DNA of 64,000 nucleotides, taken from the NCBI RefSeq assembly GCF_000711875.1, contig NZ_JONM01000008.1, positions 186,001-250,000 of the forward strand, given 5' to 3'. The number at the start of each line of letters is the position of its first letter. Positions within the stretch are counted from its first letter, which is position 1. Source of the DNA: Andreprevotia chitinilytica DSM 18519. GTDB lineage: Bacteria > Pseudomonadota > Gammaproteobacteria > Burkholderiales > Chitinibacteraceae. The notes below the pieces were generated by a model that saw only the letters and a program-made list of their open reading frames with translations, had not been told where the DNA came from and did no database searches. Positions 7,380 through 15,597 of this stretch are shown here, in pieces. The position numbers and the translations under genes are program-made.

Positions 7380-8177
7380 ATGGGAACTGAACATACAAAT
7401 ATGTATGACGTTGTGTTTGCGGCGTTAATGGAATGTGATCCGGCGACCAAAGTGGCCTCGGTGGCGTCGCTTCGCGCCGATTTCCAGCGAAATGTGGCAC
7501 CTGCAGTGATCTCCGTGCCAGTGCCGGGCCGGCCTCTGAAACCGCTGCTGGTGACACCAAACGAGCTGACTAAACGCAGCATGAATAGTGACGAGGGGCG
7601 GGCGGCGTTGCTGCACGCGATCGCTCATATCGAATTCAACGCCATTAACCTGGCGCTGGATGCCGTTTACCGATTCCGCGACATGCCGGATGCCTACTAC
7701 GCCGACTGGTTGCAAGTGGCGCGTGAAGAGTCGCTGCACTTCACCTTGTTGCGGCAACACTTGCAATCGCTGGGTTATGACTACGGCGACTTCCCGGCTC
7801 ACAACGGTTTGTGGGAGATGGCAGTCAAAACCGAAAGTGATGTACTGGTGCGGATGGGCTTGGTGCCACGCATTCTGGAAGCGCGTGGGCTGGATGCCAC
7901 GCCGCCCATCCGCGCCAAGCTTGCTGGTGCGGGCGATAGCAAAGCCTGCGAGATCCTCGACATCATTCTTCGCGACGAAATCGGCCACGTGCAGATCGGC
8001 AACCGCTGGTTTCATTGGTGCTGCGAACAACGTGGGCTTGAACCGATCCCTACTTTCGTGCGCTTGCTGCGTGAGCATGAGGCCCCGGCCATTCGTGGCG
8101 CGCTGAACTACCCGGCGCGACGGCAGGCCGGGTTCAGTGAGGACGAATTGATGCTGATCGAATCGCTCAAAGCTTAA
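7380..8177 (+). CDS. DUF455 ferritin-like protein
   Basis: A 265-residue all-helical protein of the DUF455 family, a ferritin-like (MiaE-related) di-iron fold. Candidate metal ligands are visible: HIEFNAINLALD (Glu/His near residues 81-92), REESLHFTLLRQH (about 121-133) and RDEIGHVQIG (about 205-214). Members are suspected non-haem iron proteins but the reaction is unproven. The start is uncertain: ATG 7380 or ATG 7401, neither with a clear ribosome site. The 3' end overlaps the convergent gph gene by 11 bases. Confidence 0.82.
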   Translation: MGTEHTNMYDVVFAALMECDPATKVASVASLRADFQRNVAPAVISVPVPGRPLKPLLVTPNELTKRSMNSDEGRAALLHAIAHIEFNAINLALDAVYRFRDMPDAYYADWLQVAREESLHFTLLRQHLQSLGYDYGDFPAHNGLWEMAVKTESDVLVRMGLVPRILEARGLDATPPIRAKLAGAGDSKACEILDIILRDEIGHVQIGNRWFHWCCEQRGLEPIPTFVRLLREHEAPAIRGALNYPARRQAGFSEDELMLIESLKA

Positions 8178-8838
8178 GCTGTTCGATCACGTCCAACAGT
8201 TCGCCAAAGTTGCTGATCACGGCATCGGCAGCCATGTCCGCGACATTTTCGCCGTAGCCATAATCGACCATCACGACTGGCGAGCCGGCAGCACGCGCTG
8301 CGAGCAAGTCATTCTTTGAATCCCCGACCATCAACATCTCGCCCGGCGGTACACCTAGCTTGTCGGCGACATGCAGCAAGGGTTCGGCGGACGGTTTTTT
8401 CTGCGGCAGCGTATCGCCCGCCACTACACAATCGAAGTGCTCGTGAATGCCCAGCAACGCCAGCAGCGGCAAGGTAAAGCGCTCGGGTTTGTTGGTAACG
8501 ATGGCGAGTGGATAGCCCCGCTGGTGCAAGGTGTGCAAGGTTTCCTGCACTGCGGGGTAGAACTCAGTGGCGATCTTCAGGCCCTGTTTGTAGTGCGTGT
8601 CGAATCGCGCCATTGCCTCTTTCTGCGATGACGTACCGGTGAACTCGGCGGCGTAATCATTCGCGAGCGTACGGGCCACCAGACTGGCTGCACCATCGCC
8701 TACATAGCTTTCCACCGTCGCGACCTCAAGCGGTGCGAGGCCAAGATCGGCTCGGGCAAGGTTGGCGGCGCGTGCCAGATCGGCAATAGAGTCGACAAGC
8801 GTACCGTCGAGGTCGAAGGCGAGAGCGGTGATGGGCAT
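8167..8838 (-). CDS. gph: Phosphoglycolate phosphatase
   Basis: HAD-superfamily phosphatase of 223 residues, dephosphorylating 2-phosphoglycolate. HAD motif I is FDLDGTLVDS (residues 8-17 from the chosen start), motif II is VTNKP, motif III includes KPSAEPL and motif IV is MVGDSKNDL. The chosen ATG at 8838 puts motif I at the usual position; an ATG nine codons upstream is less likely. Convergent overlap with the DUF455 gene. HAD substrates are hard to assign, but length and motif set fit Gph well. The family's usual neighbours (ubiG, rpe, trpE) are not adjacent, although rpe lies 6 kb away on the same strand. Confidence 0.88.
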   Translation of the reverse strand: MPITALAFDLDGTLVDSIADLARAANLARADLGLAPLEVATVESYVGDGAASLVARTLANDYAAEFTGTSSQKEAMARFDTHYKQGLKIATEFYPAVQETLHTLHQRGYPLAIVTNKPERFTLPLLALLGIHEHFDCVVAGDTLPQKKPSAEPLLHVADKLGVPPGEMLMVGDSKNDLLAARAAGSPVVMVDYGYGENVADMAADAVISNFGELLDVIEQLKL

Positions 8839-8886
8839 GGGCGTATCCGGCAAGCAAAGCGCCATTTTACGTCAGCGGCTTTGCGC

Positions 8887-9312
8887 TTAGCGTGCGGCAG
8901 CCAGCGCGATGACGAATGCGGCCAATTGCAACGTCAGTACGATCAGAAAATACCGGATCAGGCGGCGTACGCCATGCCAGCGACTTGCCAAGGTACGCGC
9001 CGGCAATGCTGGTTTGCCGGTGAGTGCCTCCAACGCATGATCAAAGGCCACGCTGTCTGCGTTCTCGGCATAAAGCGCCACAAACAGCTGGCGATCAAAG
9101 TACAGCCGCGCGGCGTAGTACTGCGCGATCAGGCCCAGCAGGACGACGACCAGCGACAGCTCGCGGCTGAATTTGCTCGTCGGTGCAAACAACACCGCCA
9201 AACCTGCCAGCATCAACACGCCAAATGATAGCCACGCGAGCCGGCTGCAGGTTGCCAGCACCGCGATCAGCACGCCGCCAGCGCTGGGATGGACGAGTTG
9301 CTCGTCGCTCAT
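8887..9312 (-). CDS. Small integral membrane protein of the lipid operon
   Basis: A 141-residue hydrophobic protein with about three membrane spans (residues 12-45, a stretch near 53-70 and the C-terminal 120-140). No known family recognised. The start at 9312 is set by the four-base ATGA overlap with the upstream PAP2/phosphatase gene; an in-frame ATG six codons earlier also exists. It is the last gene of the six-gene phospholipid operon, so a role linked to membrane lipids is likely but unproven. Confidence 0.75.
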   Translation of the reverse strand: MSDEQLVHPSAGGVLIAVLATCSRLAWLSFGVLMLAGLAVLFAPTSKFSRELSLVVVLLGLIAQYYAARLYFDRQLFVALYAENADSVAFDHALEALTGKPALPARTLASRWHGVRRLIRYFLIVLTLQLAAFVIALAAAR

Positions 9313-10613
9313 GTGCGCGCCTCCGCCCAACCCCGTAGTACTGTCTTATGCCCCTCGTGCAGTACCACCCCGGCGCGAGCGGCACGGACACGACTGATTG
9401 CATGTTCCAGATCCGGCTCGCGCTTGCTGGCGACCAGCCATGCAGCGACGACTGTGGCGCTACGTGAGAGGCCGAGTGCGCAGTGCACCAGTACCGGGCC
9501 GGATTGCCGCAAGCGCTCCAGTTCGTTGACGGCACGTTCCAGCTCAGCGTGGGACGGCGGCACCAGATCAATCAGCGGGCAACTTCCATAAACCAAGCTT
9601 GCTGCGCTGCGTGGTAGTTCGGCAGTGAGGTCCAGCACGGCCGTCATTCCGGCCAATTCCGCCTTGCGCGGATAGTGCGAGATCACCACGTCTTCCGTCA
9701 CCCGGCCCGGTGGCGCGAGCTGAGGTAAGTAGCGCCGATAGGACGGCCATGCACCCAGGCGATAGGGTGCGAGCAAGAGCACCGCCGAGAGCGTGCTGTG
9801 GCCGTCCGCATCTTTCTGGAATATCGCCGGGCCGAGGGCGAGGTAGCCAAGCGCTACCAACACTAGTGCCACCGCAGGCCAGAGCAGCAGCCAGCCCCAG
9901 CCTCCCAACGCCACAGCAATCAACAGGCAAGCCGCCGCGCCGACTAGATAGAGCGAACCGACTCGCCTTGCCTGTTGCGCATTGCCGGCTTGCCAGCGTT
10001 GCCAGCCGTGCGGTGGCATGGGCAAGGCATAACTGATCACCACGCCGACCGCCAAGCCGCTGACCACGTCGATGAAGTGGTGTTGCCACGTAGTCAGCAC
10101 CGATACACCGATCAAGGCAAACCAACCGTGCACCAGCCACCGCCAGCGTGGCGAGGTATGTGCTGCATAGCGCAGCCACAGCAGCCACAACAAAGAGATA
10201 TGCAGCGACGGTGCCTGGTTGTAGGGCAGATCGAAGCTGGTCAGCGATGCGAACAACGTGCCAAACACGCCGTGCGTTTCCGGTCGGATGAACGAGAACT
10301 TGAGCGGAAACAGCAAAAAACCCGCAACCGACACCAGCGTCGCCGTTGCCAGCCGTAGCGCATGGGTATTGAGTTCGCGTCGAGTCACACACAGGAACAC
10401 CGAAGCCGCGTAGAAGAAGTCGATGCTCCAGTACGGCACGATGGTCCAAGGCAAGAACGGGATGTGTTGCTCCCAGCCAAAGGCGAGGCTGGCAACGTAC
10501 GGCAGTTTCGCCGTGTGGTAATTGGCGAAGCCGTAACTGCCAAAGAAGAACGGCCCGAGGAAAACGAGCCAGAGGATGGCTGCCTTCCACGGACGGGGCG
10601 TTACCTCGCTCAT
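9309..10613 (-). CDS. PAP2 membrane phosphatase fused to dual-specificity phosphatase
   Basis: A 434-residue fusion. The N-terminal ~290 residues form a multi-span PAP2-like lipid phosphatase domain with QAPSLHISLLWLLW and WQHHFIDVVSGLAVG, which hold the conserved serine-leucine-histidine and histidine-aspartate parts of the PAP2 signature. The C-terminal domain is a cytoplasmic dual-specificity/tyrosine-type phosphatase with the P-loop HCALGLSR (Cys378, Arg384). It may dephosphorylate phosphatidate- or PGP-type lipids, or phosphoinositide-like head groups, at both sides of the membrane; this is inference. It overlaps neighbours on both sides by four bases (ATGA). Confidence 0.87.
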   Translation of the reverse strand: MSEVTPRPWKAAILWLVFLGPFFFGSYGFANYHTAKLPYVASLAFGWEQHIPFLPWTIVPYWSIDFFYAASVFLCVTRRELNTHALRLATATLVSVAGFLLFPLKFSFIRPETHGVFGTLFASLTSFDLPYNQAPSLHISLLWLLWLRYAAHTSPRWRWLVHGWFALIGVSVLTTWQHHFIDVVSGLAVGVVISYALPMPPHGWQRWQAGNAQQARRVGSLYLVGAAACLLIAVALGGWGWLLLWPAVALVLVALGYLALGPAIFQKDADGHSTLSAVLLLAPYRLGAWPSYRRYLPQLAPPGRVTEDVVISHYPRKAELAGMTAVLDLTAELPRSAASLVYGSCPLIDLVPPSHAELERAVNELERLRQSGPVLVHCALGLSRSATVVAAWLVASKREPDLEHAISRVRAARAGVVLHEGHKTVLRGWAEART

Positions 10614-12358
10614 GCCACGCGCTCAGCCAGTGACACGCTGAAAATGCCCCACTCATCGATGCGTTGCGTGAGCTTCTTGAAGCCAGCAGCTTCGACCAAT
10701 GCATCCATCTCAGCTTGTGTGCGGCGGCGCATGATCCACGGTTGGCCGTCGCGATGGCTGGTCAGCGCACGGGCGATCAGCTCCAGCTGCGGGTGCCAAG
10801 GCTGATTGGTGTAGACGAGGTAGCCACCGACCGGTACCGCATCCGCCAGCCCCTTGAGCGAGGCGAGAATCGGCGCGTTGTCAGGGAATAGCTCATACAA
10901 GCCAGACACGATGGCGAGCGTCGGTTTCGGGTCGAGCGACGACAGACTATCGCGATCAAATGCATCGCCCTGCACAAAACGCGCCTTGTGCCCCAGGCCG
11001 CGTGCCTCGATCAACTTGCCGCCTTGTTCGACATTGATCGGGCTGTAATCGCGCAGCAGGATTTGCTCGGCTTCGGGGATCTGTTGCAACGCATCGAGCA
11101 CATAGCGGCCGTGACCGGCGGCGATATCGACCACGCGGATCGGCTCGTTGCGCGCCTTGAGCTGGTCGGCAGCGCTGCCGATCAATTGCTCCAGATGCTG
11201 TTTGCGCTTGCGGATGCCGCGCCAGCCGATGCTGTCCAGATAAATCTTGTCGGTCAGTTTGCCCAGCGGCGTAATGCCTTCCACCTGATTGCGGTAGACA
11301 TAATCGAGCGTGCTGCCCGAATCGAAGCCGGTTTTCAGGCCCAGTTTGATGCCGCTCGAGAGACTGCCGAAGGCACGCATATTGAGCTTGGTCAGCCCGA
11401 AGTAGACGCGTTTGGGCGATAGCGGCGACAACGGCTGTTGCAGCGAGCGATATTCCTCTGCGGTGTGGCCGTGGCGGTCGGCGGCAAGCAAATCGGGCTG
11501 GACGGCTTCGCTGGCGTACAGATGGTCGATAAAGGCGCGAATCTTGTCGAAGGCGAGGTGGCGATCTTTCTCGCCCAGCGTGTCGTGATAGAAGCCGTCG
11601 AGCACATGTTTTTCCTTCACCACGCTGCCCAGCCGGTCAAAGAATGCGTGCTGCGGGCCGTGATGCACCACCCAATCCGCACCGGAGATCAGCAATTGCG
11701 TTGGCACGGTGATGGCACCGGCATCAGCGACCACCCGTTCTGCAGCTTCATAGAGAGCCAGCAGGATGTGCGAGGCAATCGGGCGTGTGATCAGCGGATC
11801 GGCTTCATACGAGGCGATGCGCTCCGGGTCGTGGCTGAGGAACTTGGCTTTGACGTAGGAGTTGACGAAAAACTGGCCGCGTAATTTTTCCATCAGCGAT
11901 AGACCTGGCCGTGCAAATGGCACGTACAGCTTGACCTTGAAGGCCGGCGAGGCGAGCACCATGCCGCGAATCTTCGGCGCGTAGTCATGCACCCAGGTCG
12001 AGACCAGCACTGCGCCAACGCTCTGCGCGATGACCACGATATTTTCAATTGGCACGCCGGAGACTTGTGCGGCGTGGCGGACGAATTCGTCCACATCGCG
12101 TACCGATGACCCAAGGCTGGGGCTGAACCCGCGTTGCCCCGGCGAGCGGCCGTGCCCGCGTGCATCCCAGGCGAACATCGGCACTTCCGGCATCGCCAGC
12201 TCATCGACGATGTGCTGCAAGCGGCCGGAATGCTCGTGGCCGCGATGGAACAGCACGATGGCCCGCTCGGGCTTGCCGTTGCCGGTTGCCGGCCAGTGGC
12301 GGCAAAACAGCTCGACGCCGTCGAAGGTCTGGAAAACGTGCTCTTCAGCTTGGCGCAT
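10610..12358 (-). CDS. Alpha/beta hydrolase fused to SAM methyltransferase
   Basis: A 582-residue bifunctional protein. The N-terminal half is a serine hydrolase of the monoacylglycerol-lipase type, with nucleophile motif AQSVGA (Ser113), the early LFHRGHEHSGR oxyanion region and DGFYHDTLGE for the catalytic histidine. The C-terminal half is a class I SAM-dependent methyltransferase with motif I VVDIAAGHGRY. Start at 12358 has AAGGAGA nine bases upstream; a longer frame beginning at 12535 would run into the acyltransferase gene. It starts 14 bases before the upstream acyltransferase gene ends. Context (CdsA, CDP-alcohol transferase, acyltransferase) suggests lipid processing; the substrate is unknown. 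Confidence 0.87.
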   Translation of the reverse strand: MRQAEEHVFQTFDGVELFCRHWPATGNGKPERAIVLFHRGHEHSGRLQHIVDELAMPEVPMFAWDARGHGRSPGQRGFSPSLGSSVRDVDEFVRHAAQVSGVPIENIVVIAQSVGAVLVSTWVHDYAPKIRGMVLASPAFKVKLYVPFARPGLSLMEKLRGQFFVNSYVKAKFLSHDPERIASYEADPLITRPIASHILLALYEAAERVVADAGAITVPTQLLISGADWVVHHGPQHAFFDRLGSVVKEKHVLDGFYHDTLGEKDRHLAFDKIRAFIDHLYASEAVQPDLLAADRHGHTAEEYRSLQQPLSPLSPKRVYFGLTKLNMRAFGSLSSGIKLGLKTGFDSGSTLDYVYRNQVEGITPLGKLTDKIYLDSIGWRGIRKRKQHLEQLIGSAADQLKARNEPIRVVDIAAGHGRYVLDALQQIPEAEQILLRDYSPINVEQGGKLIEARGLGHKARFVQGDAFDRDSLSSLDPKPTLAIVSGLYELFPDNAPILASLKGLADAVPVGGYLVYTNQPWHPQLELIARALTSHRDGQPWIMRRRTQAEMDALVEAAGFKKLTQRIDEWGIFSVSLAERVA

Positions 12359-13058
12359 GGTGTGTGTCTCCTTGATTGCCGTGCCCCGCTGCCTTGCGTC
12401 GCAAAGCGTGGAAACGGGCTTGCAGTTCGGTCTTGAAGTGGGTTTTGTCCTCGTGCCAGTCAATCGGGCGGTCAACGTGGACATCGACGAAAAAGGGCAC
12501 CGGCACATGCTGGCCTTTGGCCATGGCGCGGCCAAGGCCGTACATGAACACCGGCACGATGGGAATGTCGGGATAACGGCGGGCGAGATACCACAAGCCC
12601 GATTTCAGTTCGGAGAGCTGCTCCGGCTCGCCACGCGTGCCTTCGGGAAACAGAATCAGGATATGCCCGGCCGCGAGTGCATCGTGGCAGCCGGCCAGCG
12701 GGTGGACCGATTTGCTCGCGCTGCCACGGATCACTGGAATGATGCCGACCACATGACTGGCGAACCACGCCAGCCAGCGATTGGTCAGGAAGTAATCCGC
12801 CGCCGCCGCTGGCCGCACATTCAGCACGCGCGAGAGCGGAAACAGGCTGTAGAGCGTAAGGATATCGAGATGGCTGTTGTGGTTGGCGACGATGATGGCC
12901 GGCCCGCGCAGGGGCAGCCGCTCGCGATGGCGCACGGTGAGCCCAAGCCACAGCAGCGTCACCGGATAAGCCACGCCTGCCACGAACAGCAGCCGTAACA
13001 ACGTTTGCCACCAGCGCGTCGTGGTTGGAGATGCCTCGGGGTGCGGCGTATCCGTCAT
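12345..13058 (-). CDS. 1-acylglycerol-3-phosphate acyltransferase family protein
   Basis: A 237-residue membrane-bound PlsC-type acyltransferase. Catalytic motif NHNSHLD at residues 59-65 gives the H-x4-D pair, and the glycerol-phosphate motif FPEGTRGE is at residues 137-144. A hydrophobic N-terminal segment (20-42) anchors it. It transfers an acyl group to a lysophospholipid or related alcohol. The ATG shares its A with the TGA of the upstream cdsA gene. Many frames could extend it upstream, but the overlap and motif positions favour this start. Confidence 0.9.
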   Translation of the reverse strand: MTDTPHPEASPTTTRWWQTLLRLLFVAGVAYPVTLLWLGLTVRHRERLPLRGPAIIVANHNSHLDILTLYSLFPLSRVLNVRPAAAADYFLTNRWLAWFASHVVGIIPVIRGSASKSVHPLAGCHDALAAGHILILFPEGTRGEPEQLSELKSGLWYLARRYPDIPIVPVFMYGLGRAMAKGQHVPVPFFVDVHVDRPIDWHEDKTHFKTELQARFHALRRKAAGHGNQGDTHHAPS

Positions 13059-14008
13059 CAGTAATAGAGATAACGCAGGTAATGGAAAAACAGCGGGGCG
13101 GTGTAGGTGAGCGAATCGAGTCGGTCCAGAATGCCGCCGTGACCGGGCAGCAGGTCGCCGGTGTCCTTCACACCCAGATCGCGCTTCAGGCCAGACATCA
13201 CCACGTCGCCAATGAAACCGGTTACACCGATCAATAGCCCCGCAGTTGCCGCATAGAGTGGCGACATCGGCGTGAGTACCGGGCCGAGCAGCCAGCCCAG
13301 CAGCGTGGTCGTGGCCGCGCCGCCGACAAAGCCGGCAATGGTCTTGTTCGGGCTGACCTTGGGAATGATCTTGGCCTTGCCGAGCGCTTTGCCCCACAGG
13401 TATTGCGCCACGTCGTTCAGCTGGGTGAGGGCGACCAGATACAGTACCAGCATCGGCCCGTTGCCCTTCATCGAACCGGTCGCATCAGTTGGCAGCACCA
13501 GTAAATAGGCCATGTGGGAGAGGCTGAACACCGTCGTCATCAAGCCCCAGTGCAAACTGCTGGCCGCATGCAGAAAGCCGCGTGTTTCGCCGATCAGCAC
13601 CATGCGCATCGGCAGGAACAGGAAGATGTAGACCGGGATGAAGATGATGAACATCCCGTACCAGCCATCCCAGATCCAGAAGTATTGCACCGGGATCGCC
13701 AGATAAGCCCAGAACAGCGGCATGTGGTCTTCACGCCGTGTTGGCACCAACGTGAGGTATTCCTTGAAGGCGAGGAAGCTGACGAAGGAGAGCACCAGCA
13801 GCGAGACGGTGCGATTGACCGAGATCGCTAGCACGAACACCACCACGATCCACCACCAGGTGCGGATGCGTAGCTTGAGTTCCAGCCAGTTCTTGTGCGG
13901 ATAGCGACGCGCCAGCAGCGCGATGGTGGTGCTGGCGAAGACCAGCAGGCAGAACACGGCGATTAAAGCGTATTCCAGCGCGCGGGGGGCTTGGGCCAGG
14001 AAGCTCAT
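13058..14008 (-). CDS. cdsA: Phosphatidate cytidylyltransferase (CDP-diglyceride synthase)
   Basis: Integral membrane enzyme of 316 residues making CDP-diacylglycerol from phosphatidate and CTP. The CdsA signature is present near residues 265-292: SGLKRDLGVKDTGDLLPGHG followed by GILDRLD. About eight membrane segments are visible. The start is fixed by a four-base ATGA overlap with the CDP-alcohol phosphatidyltransferase gene. The setting beside acyltransferase and phosphatidyltransferase genes suggests this may be a second, operon-specific CdsA and not the sole housekeeping copy; that is inference. Confidence 0.92.
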   Translation of the reverse strand: MSFLAQAPRALEYALIAVFCLLVFASTTIALLARRYPHKNWLELKLRIRTWWWIVVVFVLAISVNRTVSLLVLSFVSFLAFKEYLTLVPTRREDHMPLFWAYLAIPVQYFWIWDGWYGMFIIFIPVYIFLFLPMRMVLIGETRGFLHAASSLHWGLMTTVFSLSHMAYLLVLPTDATGSMKGNGPMLVLYLVALTQLNDVAQYLWGKALGKAKIIPKVSPNKTIAGFVGGAATTTLLGWLLGPVLTPMSPLYAATAGLLIGVTGFIGDVVMSGLKRDLGVKDTGDLLPGHGGILDRLDSLTYTAPLFFHYLRYLYY

Positions 14009-14604
14009 TGCGCTTCCGCCAGCGCAGCGCGGGCGCGGTTGAGGCAGGTCAGCAGCGAGAGGCCGGCCAGCAGCCAGAACAGCACCGCGCTCCACGCCAA
14101 TGCTGCGGGGTAGTAGGCGATCAACAGCGCATAAGCGCCGATGACAAATGCGCGGTCGCTCTTGCCCAGTGGCCCGTTGTAACGGCGGCTGGCACCGATG
14201 GTCTGGCCAAGCGTGCCGGTGAATTCGGTCAAGCCAGCGAAGAGCACGAAGATCACGACCGGCGCGCCTTGTGCATCCGGCAGCAAGGCAAACGGCAGAT
14301 AGAGCGCGGCATCCGAAATGACATCGCCCAATTCGTTCAGCAGCGCACCCAGCTTGGACTGTTGCTTGAATTCGCGTGCCAGCATGCCATCGATGGCGTT
14401 GAGCGCCATCCGTACGAACAGAAAGCCGGGCAACGCGAGAAAGTGAATTGGCAATGGCGAGAACGCCACCCATGCACCAAGAGCAATGGAGGCCAGCATG
14501 GCCAACAGGGTGACTTGATTGGCGGTAACGCCTGCGCGATGCAGAAAAGCCAGCAGGGGCCGGAGGAGCGATTGGAAGCGAGGTTTAAGGTCGTAGAGCG
14601 TCAT
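14005..14604 (-). CDS. CDP-alcohol phosphatidyltransferase
   Basis: A 199-residue membrane enzyme that moves the phosphatidyl group from CDP-diacylglycerol to an alcohol. The family signature D-G-x2-A-R-x8-G-x3-D-x3-D is complete in DGMLAREFKQQSKLGALLNE then LGDVISD near residues 72-98. Five or six membrane spans. First gene of the six-gene operon on the minus strand. The acceptor alcohol cannot be told from sequence (glycerol phosphate, inositol phosphate or other). Confidence 0.9.
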   Translation of the reverse strand: MTLYDLKPRFQSLLRPLLAFLHRAGVTANQVTLLAMLASIALGAWVAFSPLPIHFLALPGFLFVRMALNAIDGMLAREFKQQSKLGALLNELGDVISDAALYLPFALLPDAQGAPVVIFVLFAGLTEFTGTLGQTIGASRRYNGPLGKSDRAFVIGAYALLIAYYPAALAWSAVLFWLLAGLSLLTCLNRARAALAEAQ

Positions 14605-14703
14605 GCAGCCAGTTTCTGAAGAGAATTGTCATTGCGGCGTTGTAATCGCGAATGGATTGTTCCCTTAAAATGCGTGACAAGCAAATTCGGCTGTGACAAA
14701 CGA

Positions 14704-14728
14704 CACAGCCGGCTATTTGCCGGCTGTG
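14704..14728 (-). terminator. Hairpin after rpe
   Basis: Ten-pair perfect stem CACAGCCGGC / GCCGGCTGTG with a 5-base loop, about 28 bases after the rpe stop. The T tail is poor (TCGTTTGTC), so termination may be partial. Confidence 0.65.
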
Positions 14729-14755
14729 GGTGGGTGATGCGAGGAAGAGGGCGCG

Positions 14756-15439
14756 TTAAGCGGTCGCTGCTGCGATTTCGCTCTTCATCTGCCGGATGAC
14801 CTCGGCGTAATCCGCATGGCCGAAGACCGCTGAGCCAGCCACGAAAGTATCCACGCCAGCGGCGGCGATCTCGCCGATGTTCTCTACCTTCACACCACCA
14901 TCGATTTCCAGATGGATGTGGCGGCCGGTTTTGTCCTTGTACGCATCCAGCTTGGCGCGTGCGGCGCGGGCTTTGTCGAGGATGGCAGGGATGAATGATT
15001 GCCCGCCAAAGCCGGGGTTGACCGACATCAGCAGTACCATGTCGACCTTGTCTAGCACGTAATCCAGATAATCCAGCGGGGTGGCCGGGTTGAACACCAA
15101 GCCGGCCTGACAGCCATGATCGCGGATCAGGCCCAAGGTGCGGTCAACGTGATCCGAGGCTTCCGGATGGAAGGTGATGATGTTGGCGCCAGCGCGGACG
15201 AAGTTCGGCACGATGCGGTCGACCGGGCGCACCATCAGGTGCACGTCGATCGGCACGGTGGCGTAGGGCTTGATCGCTTCGCACACCATCGGGCCGATGG
15301 TCAGGTTGGGGACGTAATGGTTGTCCATCACATCGAAGTGGATCAGGTCGGCGCCAGCGGCGATGACCTTGGTCACTTCCTCGCCCAAGCGGGAAAAATC
15401 GGCTGAGAGAATGCTCGGGGCAATGCGGGGCTGCGTCAT
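14756..15439 (-). CDS. rpe: Ribulose-phosphate 3-epimerase
   Basis: TIM-barrel epimerase of 227 residues interconverting ribulose 5-phosphate and xylulose 5-phosphate. Family hallmarks: [10 protein letters not shown] at the start, [14 protein letters not shown] (metal and catalytic Asp), [18 protein letters not shown] and LEIDGGVK (second catalytic Asp). Length is standard. A GGAGG stretch lies just upstream of the ATG. Divergent from rmuC, with about 160 bases between. Confidence 0.96.
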   Translation of the reverse strand: MTQPRIAPSILSADFSRLGEEVTKVIAAGADLIHFDVMDNHYVPNLTIGPMVCEAIKPYATVPIDVHLMVRPVDRIVPNFVRAGANIITFHPEASDHVDRTLGLIRDHGCQAGLVFNPATPLDYLDYVLDKVDMVLLMSVNPGFGGQSFIPAILDKARAARAKLDAYKDKTGRHIHLEIDGGVKVENIGEIAAAGVDTFVAGSAVFGHADYAEVIRQMKSEIAAATA

Positions 15440-15597
15440 GGGGCCTCCTGATCTGTGAATGCGCTCATTCTAATTTAGGTTGCCATCACTGGTCGCGGTA
15501 CGGATTGTCGCAGCTTGACCACGCGTTTTTGACTGCCGTGCTGGGCCAGCCAAGAGGCAGGCACTAGAATCACGGTCTGCACCCTGGAACCCTCGCT

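Noticed and set aside
9568-10704. 378-residue minus-strand frame within the PAP2/phosphatase gene
   Set aside because: Overlaps the well-supported phosphatase fusion in another frame and has no recognisable motif.
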